DNA of 58,748 nucleotides from Polynucleobacter sp. (lineage in GTDB: Bacteria > Pseudomonadota > Gammaproteobacteria > Burkholderiales > Burkholderiaceae), in NCBI GenBank assembly GCA_030157655.1, contig JAOAUK010000031.1:1-58748 (forward strand), given 5' to 3'. The notes under the pieces are model-generated. The model was not told the DNA's origin. It did not search any database and saw only the letters and a program-made list of their open reading frames with translations. Shown here piece after piece: positions 51,736 to 58,748 of the stretch (position 1 is the first letter of the stretch; each line of letters starts with the position of its first letter). Made by a program: the position numbers and the translations under genes.

Positions 51736-52300
51736 TAACTATGACTCCTTTACATATAACTTGGTTCAATATTTCGGTGAACTAGGTGCGGATGTTCGCG
51801 TGTTTCGTAATGACGAAATTACCGTTGCTGAAATCGAAGCCATGAAACCAGATCACATCTGCATTTCACCTGGCCCATGTAGCCCCAAAGAAGCTGGCAT
51901 ATCTGTTGCTGCGTTACAGTACTTTGCAGGCAAAGTCCCGCTCTTAGGTGTTTGCTTGGGTCATCAAGCCATCGGCGAAGCTTTTGGTGGCAAGGTGATT
52001 CGCGCAAAGAGAGTGATGCATGGCAAAACAGATACGGTGCACACCACCCAACAGGGAGTCTTCAAAGATCTACCGAAAGACTTCACAGTCACACGCTACC
52101 ATTCATTGGCAATTGAAAAAGAAAGCCTACCAGCAGATTTAGAAGTGACTGCTTGGACTGATGATGGCGAGATCATGGGTGTGCGTCACAAGAAATTTGC
52201 AGTTGAAGGAGTTCAGTTCCACCCAGAATCAATTCTGTCTGAATACGGACATGAATTACTTCATAATTTTTTAAAAACAACCAAAGCAACACTGGCTTAA
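51719..52300 (+). CDS. trpG: Anthranilate synthase component II (glutamine amidotransferase)
   Basis: [44 protein letters not shown]. Confidence 0.96.
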   Translation: MLVMIDNYDSFTYNLVQYFGELGADVRVFRNDEITVAEIEAMKPDHICISPGPCSPKEAGISVAALQYFAGKVPLLGVCLGHQAIGEAFGGKVIRAKRVMHGKTDTVHTTQQGVFKDLPKDFTVTRYHSLAIEKESLPADLEVTAWTDDGEIMGVRHKKFAVEGVQFHPESILSEYGHELLHNFLKTTKATLA

Positions 52301-52321
52301 CTTAACTTTATTTAAAACATC

Positions 52322-53362
52322 ATGGCCATCACCCCTCAAGAAGCTTTGCAGTGCTTAATTGAGCATAAAGAAATTCAACATGACGACATGATGCAGATCA
52401 TGCGCTCGATCATGTCTGGGGAACTGTCCCCAATGCTAACAGCTGCCATATTGACTGGTTTGCGCACTAAAAAAGAAACGATTGGTGAAATCACTGCAGC
52501 AGCAATGGTAATGCGTGAATTTGCAACCAAAGTTCAAGTGGCTGACAACAGCCACTTTGTCGATATTGTTGGCACAGGTGGCGATGGAGCTCACACATTT
52601 AATATTTCAACAACGGCGATGTTTGTGGCCGCTGGCGCTGGTGCAAAAGTTGCCAAGCACGGCAACCGAAGTGTTAGCAGCAAATCTGGCGCTGCTGACG
52701 TTTTAGAAGCCATGGGCGTACAAATTACATTGCAAGCCCCCCAAGTATCAAAATCACTTGATACCTGCGGTATTGGCTTTATGTTTGCACCTAATCACCA
52801 TCCAGCCATGAAGAACGTAGCACCAGTTCGTAAAGAAATGGGTGTTCGTACCATTTTTAATATCTTGGGACCACTAACCAATCCTGCCAATGCATCTCAT
52901 ATGCTCATGGGTGTTTTTAATCCTGATTTAGTGGGACTACAAATCAGAGCCCTACAAAAATTAGGCATGAAACATGCTTTAGTGGTCTACGGCAAAGACG
53001 GTCTAGATGAGATGTCTTTAGAAGCACCAACCATGGTTGGCGAACTCAAAGATGGTCAAATTAAAGAATACGAAGTACGTCCCGAAGATTTTGGCTTCAA
53101 AGTAACAAAAACAGAAACATTCAAAGTGGCTGATGCCAATCAATCGAAATCGATTCTTTTAGGCGTTCTCAATAACGAACCAGGTCCTGCGCAAGATATT
53201 GTTTGCTTTAATGCTGGAGCAGCACTCTACGCAGCAGATATTGCCAAAGATATTCATCATGGTATTGAGCTAGCAAGAGAATCCATTGCATCCGGCAAGG
53301 CCAAAGCTAAGTTAGATGAATTTATCCAAACAACCCAACAATTAGCTTCTATGGCTGGGTAA
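52322..53362 (+). CDS. trpD: Anthranilate phosphoribosyltransferase
   Basis: [36 protein letters not shown]. Confidence 0.96.
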   Translation: MAITPQEALQCLIEHKEIQHDDMMQIMRSIMSGELSPMLTAAILTGLRTKKETIGEITAAAMVMREFATKVQVADNSHFVDIVGTGGDGAHTFNISTTAMFVAAGAGAKVAKHGNRSVSSKSGAADVLEAMGVQITLQAPQVSKSLDTCGIGFMFAPNHHPAMKNVAPVRKEMGVRTIFNILGPLTNPANASHMLMGVFNPDLVGLQIRALQKLGMKHALVVYGKDGLDEMSLEAPTMVGELKDGQIKEYEVRPEDFGFKVTKTETFKVADANQSKSILLGVLNNEPGPAQDIVCFNAGAALYAADIAKDIHHGIELARESIASGKAKAKLDEFIQTTQQLASMAG

Positions 53363-53388
53363 GTTAGTTATTAATTATTAGAAATTTC

Positions 53389-54195
53389 ATGAGCGATATT
53401 CTTAAACGTATTTTGGCAACAAAGTTTGATGAGGTAGCTAAAGCTTCTTCTCAGGTGGCAATGCATGTCCTGCGCTCAGATGCAGAAGCAAGCTTGCAAG
53501 AGAGTTCTTTAAAGCCAAGAGGCTTTACTGCCAATATCGAAAAGAAAATTGCTGCCGGCGATGCTGGCGTGATCACCGAAATTAAAAAAGCCAGCCCTAG
53601 CAAAGGCGTCTTTCGTGAAGACTTTAATCCGGCTGAAATCGCGCAGTCTTACGAAAAAAATGGTGCTGCTTGTTTATCAGTTCTGACTGATAAGGATTAT
53701 TTTCAAGGTTCGGCCAGGTACTTAAGAGAAGCTCGTCAAGCTTGCACAATCCCAGTATTGCGGAAAGATTTTTTAGTAGATCCCTATCAAGTTTACGAAG
53801 CACGCGCCATGGGGGCTGATGCCATCCTTTTAATTGCAGCAGCATTAGATGATGCGCAAATGAAAGATTTTGAAACCATTGCTCACGAATTAAGCATGGA
53901 TGTTTTAGTAGAGGTGCATGACGCCTATGAACTAGAGCGCGCGCTCAAACTAAATACTCCACTACTAGGTATCAATAATCGCAATCTTCGCACTTTTGAA
54001 GTTAGCCTAGATACAACCCTATCCCTACTCAAAGATATTCCTAAGGAAAAGCGCGTGGTCACTGAAAGTGGCATTTTGACCAAAGAAGATGTCGCGCTGA
54101 TGCGCGCTGCTAACGTGCACGCATTTTTAGTAGGTGAGGCTTTTATGCGCCAGCCAGATCCCGGTGTCGCTTTAGCTGAATTATTTGCTAAATAA
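53389..54195 (+). CDS. trpC: Indole-3-glycerol phosphate synthase
   Basis: [37 protein letters not shown]. Confidence 0.96.
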   Translation: MSDILKRILATKFDEVAKASSQVAMHVLRSDAEASLQESSLKPRGFTANIEKKIAAGDAGVITEIKKASPSKGVFREDFNPAEIAQSYEKNGAACLSVLTDKDYFQGSARYLREARQACTIPVLRKDFLVDPYQVYEARAMGADAILLIAAALDDAQMKDFETIAHELSMDVLVEVHDAYELERALKLNTPLLGINNRNLRTFEVSLDTTLSLLKDIPKEKRVVTESGILTKEDVALMRAANVHAFLVGEAFMRQPDPGVALAELFAK

Positions 54196-54235
54196 TTCAG
54201 AATTCAAGGCAATAATTATTTTTGTAACGGTGGTA

Positions 54236-54979
54236 TCAAGACCACTCAATTGGGGATAAGCCTTGATTGAGCAAATGATCGTTCACTTTTTTAAAGTGCC
54301 CGCACGATTGTTGATCGCCTGGATAAATAAACGGTTCGGAAGTTTTATAAACGCTCAATCCTGATGGGTGTGAGGCTGTCAAAATTGTTTGGCGTAGCCC
54401 GCTTTCTTGCTCTGCCAATTTAATTAGTGCTTTTTTCTTCTGAGCATGAGCACCCCACAACAACCAAATAAGCGATTGCTTTTTGGCCAAGCGATATAGC
54501 AAAGCATCAGTTAAATCTTGCCAACCAAATTGTGCATGAGATGCTGCCAAATCCAACTGCACTGTTAATGTGGCATTCAACAATAAAACGCCTTGTTTTG
54601 CCCACCCACTTAAGTCACCGTGTAATAAAGGCTTATAACCATCTAAGGCCAAAGCCTTACTAATATTTCTTAATGAGCTGGGGAAAGCCCTCCACCCTGG
54701 TTTAATTTCTTTCGGAATTGAGAACGCCAAGCCCTGTGCCAAACCAGGCGTTTGATAGGGATCTTGACCAAGAATCACAACCTTTACCTGATTAATAGGG
54801 GTTTCTTTTAAAGCTCTAAAAATGTTTTCTGGGGCTGGCGCAATTTGTTGGCCTAAATCTTTATAGGCTTGATTGACTTTTTTTTCTAATTCGTCAAAGC
54901 GATGGCTTGCTAAATCTTCGCTAATTAATTCTTCCCAATCAGGCGGGAGATGCGACTGAATAGAAATAGCAGATGACAT
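54236..54979 (-). CDS. ung: Uracil-DNA glycosylase
   Basis: VILGQDPYQTPGLAQGLAFS, LLLNATLTV, SHPSGLSVYK. Confidence 0.95.
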   Translation of the reverse strand: MSSAISIQSHLPPDWEELISEDLASHRFDELEKKVNQAYKDLGQQIAPAPENIFRALKETPINQVKVVILGQDPYQTPGLAQGLAFSIPKEIKPGWRAFPSSLRNISKALALDGYKPLLHGDLSGWAKQGVLLLNATLTVQLDLAASHAQFGWQDLTDALLYRLAKKQSLIWLLWGAHAQKKKALIKLAEQESGLRQTILTASHPSGLSVYKTSEPFIYPGDQQSCGHFKKVNDHLLNQGLSPIEWS

Positions 54980-54982
54980 GAA

Positions 54983-56776
54983 TTACTTAACAGTTATTGA
55001 ATACTGCTTAGGCTGACCAGATGTCAGATTAGACCTTGCTTGAAATGTTACGACAAACTCTTGCTCATGGCGATAAGCCACGGCTTTAACTGCTTGGCCT
55101 CTAGATAACTTCTGCACTAATTGCGTTAGCAGATGATCTAAACGGCCAGGCGTTACACGTTCGCTATTGATTGAAGAAATATAATCGCCTGCTGCCAGGC
55201 CAGCCTGTTGAGCTAACCCACCATCTAAAACATGCGTTAACTTAATCCAGCCTTGTTGAGCTGTTGCTCTAATACCTAGCAGCTGTTTTGCGGTCTCAGC
55301 ATGCTCTGTAGGCAATGTTTCTTTTAAGTTAACCTTCACTCCGACGGATGACAAAAGACTGTCCAAGGGTATATCTTTTACGCCATCAACATAGTCAGAT
55401 TTCATCTGAGCCCAAGTTGTCGCAAAGCTTGGATCAATGACAAACTCTATGGCGCGATCAAAATCATCTTCTGCCATACCAGTTTCTGTTAATTGATACA
55501 TATCCCACAAATGCCTCATCACATCATCAAGAGATTGCTTTTGCTTGGTGTGCGCACGAATTTTTATATCTAACGCCAATGCCAGCAAAGAACCTTTTGC
55601 GTAATAACTCACTACGGCATTAGGCGTGTTCTCATCCATTTGGTAATACTTGGTCCATGCGTCAAATGAACTTTCAGACAAACTTTGCTTATGACGCCCA
55701 GGTCCACGCAAAACCATGTTCCAAGTTTTTTCAATCCGCTTTAAGTAACGAGAAAAATCAATTCGACCACTTCTTAATAACTGAAGGTCATCGTAATAGC
55801 TAGTAAATCCCTCGAATAACCAAAGTAGACTCGTATGATTCTTTTGATCTAATGAGTAAGGATCAAATGCTTTAGGTTTGATTCGTTTAACCATCCATAA
55901 ATGGAAATACTCATGACTACATAAACCTAAAAAATCCTCATACGCTGAATGTTTTTTAAGATTCTGGCCTTGATACGGCAAATCATCACGCTTGCACAAT
56001 AAGACCGTACTATCTCTGTGCTCTAAACCACCATAACCATCACCAACAGCATTCACAATAAAACAATACTGTTTAAATGGTGCACGAGGTTTAGCTGGTT
56101 CAAAGAAAGCAATATGTGCATCGCAAATTGCTTTTAAATCTTTAACTAGTTGCTTTTCATCCACAGGGTCAATCAAACCTTGAATAACCATGCGATGCGG
56201 CGTGCCATATGAAGTCCAATCCACCACTTGGAACTTCCCCATAGCAACAGGATGATCAATTAGTGCGTCATAGTTATCAGCTCTGTAAATACCAAAACCT
56301 TGGCGATCAACTTTACCTGTCGGCAAAGTCGTTTCTACTGACCAGTCATGACTGATATTTTTCTCTTGAGGCCTGATTAACTCCAACTCACAAGATAGGT
56401 GCGAGGCACCCAAAACTTTTAGACACAGGCTAGTGGCATTGAAGAATCCACGACTTTGATCTAAGTATGCAGTTCTAACAGATGTATCAAATGCATAAAT
56501 CTGATACGTCACCTCTAAATCACCATGTGTAGCAATTTCCCAAGTGTGACTGTCTAACTTTTTAACGGCAATTGATTTGTTTTTTGAATTAACCTGCCTT
56601 GCAGCAAATGACTCTAAGTGCTTAGAAAAGTCACGAATCATGTAGCTGCCAGGTATCCAAGATGGTAGCTGCAACCTTAACGGCGATGCCGTTAATGATT
56701 TAGGAATAAAAATGGTCACCCCATAGCGGTGACCATTCAAATCAACAGGATCAATGCGATATCTTAAATGTGCCAA
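54983..56776 (-). CDS. M61 family metallopeptidase with PDZ domain
   Basis: HEYFHLWMVKRIKP zinc motif; WLFEGFTSYYDDL; C-terminal PDZ (LDGGLAQQAGLAAGDYISSIN). Confidence 0.92.
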   Translation of the reverse strand: MAHLRYRIDPVDLNGHRYGVTIFIPKSLTASPLRLQLPSWIPGSYMIRDFSKHLESFAARQVNSKNKSIAVKKLDSHTWEIATHGDLEVTYQIYAFDTSVRTAYLDQSRGFFNATSLCLKVLGASHLSCELELIRPQEKNISHDWSVETTLPTGKVDRQGFGIYRADNYDALIDHPVAMGKFQVVDWTSYGTPHRMVIQGLIDPVDEKQLVKDLKAICDAHIAFFEPAKPRAPFKQYCFIVNAVGDGYGGLEHRDSTVLLCKRDDLPYQGQNLKKHSAYEDFLGLCSHEYFHLWMVKRIKPKAFDPYSLDQKNHTSLLWLFEGFTSYYDDLQLLRSGRIDFSRYLKRIEKTWNMVLRGPGRHKQSLSESSFDAWTKYYQMDENTPNAVVSYYAKGSLLALALDIKIRAHTKQKQSLDDVMRHLWDMYQLTETGMAEDDFDRAIEFVIDPSFATTWAQMKSDYVDGVKDIPLDSLLSSVGVKVNLKETLPTEHAETAKQLLGIRATAQQGWIKLTHVLDGGLAQQAGLAAGDYISSINSERVTPGRLDHLLTQLVQKLSRGQAVKAVAYRHEQEFVVTFQARSNLTSGQPKQYSITVK

Positions 56777-56798
56777 TTCAAAAAACCGTTGATATTAG

Positions 56799-57518
56799 TT
56801 ATTTAAGTTTCTTTTCAATTTGAGCAAGTGGCACTGAACCAGTGATTCTTGAGCCATCTGTAAAGAAAATAGCAGGCGTACCTGTTACGCCAATTTTCTT
56901 ACCTAAAGCGATGTTTTTCTCCAATGGGTTTGTGCAGTCTGTTTTTCCAGTCGGAGCAACAGCGTTATTCATCCAATCAGACCATGTTTTAGATTTATCA
57001 GCAGAACACCAGATTTTCTTTGATGTCGTGTGAGAATCTGCAGATAGCATCGGGATTAAGAATGTGTAAACAGTTGCATTGTTAAGCTCTGCCAATGTTT
57101 TCTCTAAGCGCTTGCAATAGCCGCAATGTGGATCAGCAAAAACTGCTAACTGTCTAGAGCCATTACCTTTAACAGTTTTAATGGCATCAGCTAACGGCAA
57201 GTCTGACCACTTAATCAGATTTAATTCATTAATACGTTGTTCCGTTAAGTTAGTACCAGACTTTAGATCAACGATCTCGCCTTGAATCAAATATCTAGCA
57301 CTTGCATCGGTATAAACAACATCCTTACCAATCGCCACCTCGTACAAACCAGCTACAGGCGCCGGTCTAACGCTTTCAACTTTAGCGCGCTCACCAATTT
57401 GCTTTTGCATTTCAGCTTTAACTTTTTGCTCAGTCGCGCTTTGAGCTACAGCACCACCCATGTGACAGGCGATTAAGAATCCAGATAGAACTGATAGTTT
57501 TGATAATTTCATGTTCAA
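56799..57518 (-). CDS. dsbC: Thiol:disulfide interchange protein DsbC family
   Basis: Signal peptide; FADPHCGYCKRLEKTL active site; GVTGTPAIFFTDG. Confidence 0.9.
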   Translation of the reverse strand: MNMKLSKLSVLSGFLIACHMGGAVAQSATEQKVKAEMQKQIGERAKVESVRPAPVAGLYEVAIGKDVVYTDASARYLIQGEIVDLKSGTNLTEQRINELNLIKWSDLPLADAIKTVKGNGSRQLAVFADPHCGYCKRLEKTLAELNNATVYTFLIPMLSADSHTTSKKIWCSADKSKTWSDWMNNAVAPTGKTDCTNPLEKNIALGKKIGVTGTPAIFFTDGSRITGSVPLAQIEKKLK

Positions 57519-58720
57519 GATAAAGCCTTTTTAATTAATTGTCTCTTTAAGAAATGACTGCGATTACACCAACGAATTCCAATATTGCGCAACTCTTTTA
57601 AGCGACTAGTTTCTGACGCAAATAACTTTTGTAATTGATCTGTTACAAATAACAATATATCTGTATCACCACTACGAGCACGTTCGTACCTTCGCAGTAT
57701 GACAGGGTTATCAATTTCTCGGAACGCCTCCCTACTTTCAAGAATATCGCCCAAGCTAGCGACGTCTCTCAACCCTAGGTTCAAACCCTGGCCGGCCAAG
57801 GGATGCATCACATGGGCAGCATCGCCAATCAGAATAATTCTTGGGCAATCATTAGGGGCAATCACCCGCTTTGCCCTCATGCGTCGCAAAGGAAAGCCTT
57901 GCTGTGCAGTAAGCATTTTTAGAGCCCCTGTTTTTTCAACAACTTGGCCGCCAGCAGCTTGAGCCACTTTTGCACAGAGCTCATCTGCGCTGAGTTTTTT
58001 TAATTGCTCAGCATGTTCGGTTCTTGCCGACCAAACCATTGATAGCTTTTTATTGGGCAAAGGCAATAAGGCTAAGATTTCGCCACCTGGCAAGAACCAT
58101 TGGCAAGCAGTTCCTTGATGATGCTTTTCTGCTTCAAAGTTCGCCACTATCGCGGTTTGCTCATACGCATTGATCGCTGTTTCAATTTGTAACTTTTCAC
58201 GAATCAATGAACGCGCACCATCAGCCGCTAAGAGTAGTTTGGCTGTGTACGTTTGGCCAGACTCTGTTGTAACAGTAACGCACTCGTTGCTAGCTTTGAA
58301 ATCAAGCAACTTATCTGTGACTCGCTGTATCAAACCTTGAAACTTGCACGCCTGGTCCAATGTTTTTTCAATATGTCCGGATTCAACAATCCAGGCTAAT
58401 TGGGGCACTGTGGCACTGTAAGCTGAGAAATGTAATTCATCACCAGCCACACCACTATCACCGTAGATGCGCATATCACTCACCACCTGAATGCGATCAG
58501 GATCTAATGCATCCCAAACATGTATTTTCTCAAGTAGTTGTTTAGTGCTAGATGAAAGTGCGTAAATACGACTATCCCAAATCTGGGTATCGTTGCCGAC
58601 AAACTCCGTTTCGAAGCTTGGCGCTATGTGTAAAATTTTTAAACCTAATTGCGCCAAACGCAAAGAAGTTGCCTTCCCAGCAATGCCTGCTCCAACGATA
58701 ATAAGGTCATAAGTCTTCAT
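57515..58720 (-). CDS. UbiH/UbiF/VisC/COQ6-family FAD-dependent hydroxylase
   Basis: DLIIVGAGIAGKATSLRLAQLG; ILIGDAAHVMHPLAGQGLNLGLRD. Confidence 0.9.
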   Translation of the reverse strand: MKTYDLIIVGAGIAGKATSLRLAQLGLKILHIAPSFETEFVGNDTQIWDSRIYALSSSTKQLLEKIHVWDALDPDRIQVVSDMRIYGDSGVAGDELHFSAYSATVPQLAWIVESGHIEKTLDQACKFQGLIQRVTDKLLDFKASNECVTVTTESGQTYTAKLLLAADGARSLIREKLQIETAINAYEQTAIVANFEAEKHHQGTACQWFLPGGEILALLPLPNKKLSMVWSARTEHAEQLKKLSADELCAKVAQAAGGQVVEKTGALKMLTAQQGFPLRRMRAKRVIAPNDCPRIILIGDAAHVMHPLAGQGLNLGLRDVASLGDILESREAFREIDNPVILRRYERARSGDTDILLFVTDQLQKLFASETSRLKELRNIGIRWCNRSHFLKRQLIKKALS

Positions 58721-58748
58721 ACATGGAATAATAACGCCCTATGTCTTT

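Noticed and set aside
1-58748. tRNA/rRNA genes, CRISPR arrays, IS elements, prophage or toxin-antitoxin modules
   Set aside because: None recognised when reading the intergenic regions; a tRNAscan/Infernal/ISfinder run would be needed for a definitive negative.

Overview
The window is a core-genome segment from a betaproteobacterium. Gene content and order suggest Burkholderiaceae, probably Polynucleobacter-like; this is inferred from memory of synteny. In order it contains: the 3' side of rplU (cut by the window edge); ispB; a minus-strand haem-uptake operon (TonB receptor, SBP, permease, ATPase); a CorC/HlyC-type CBS protein followed by a compact pilB-pilC-pilD locus; coaE, zapD, mutT, a DUF815-type ATPase, argJ and secA/dciA; lpxC and a peroxiredoxin; the complete dcw cluster (mraZ to ftsZ); coq7; a biotin locus (bioB divergent from a Bug-type SBP gene plus bioA-bioF-bioD); fadD; an M20 amidohydrolase; a DUF3047 lipoprotein; enoyl-CoA hydratase; mltA; apaG; rpe-trpE-trpG-trpD-trpC; ung; an M61 peptidase; dsbC; and a UbiH-family hydroxylase. 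I saw no tRNA, rRNA, CRISPR, IS element or prophage. No wholly new multi-gene system is evident. The best leads are: a near-palindromic operator candidate plus a translationally coupled orphan Bug gene in the biotin locus; a ~107-bp multi-hairpin region between ftsZ and the peroxiredoxin gene; an unannotated 38-aa membrane miniprotein ORF beside mltA; two perfect 18-bp palindromes flanking a Fur-box-like site between the haem operon and the CorC/pil operon; a twin-arginine signal on the haem SBP; a non-canonical Walker A motif in CoaE; MraZ boxes embedded in the mra promoter and SD; and overlapping divergent start codons of secA and dciA.
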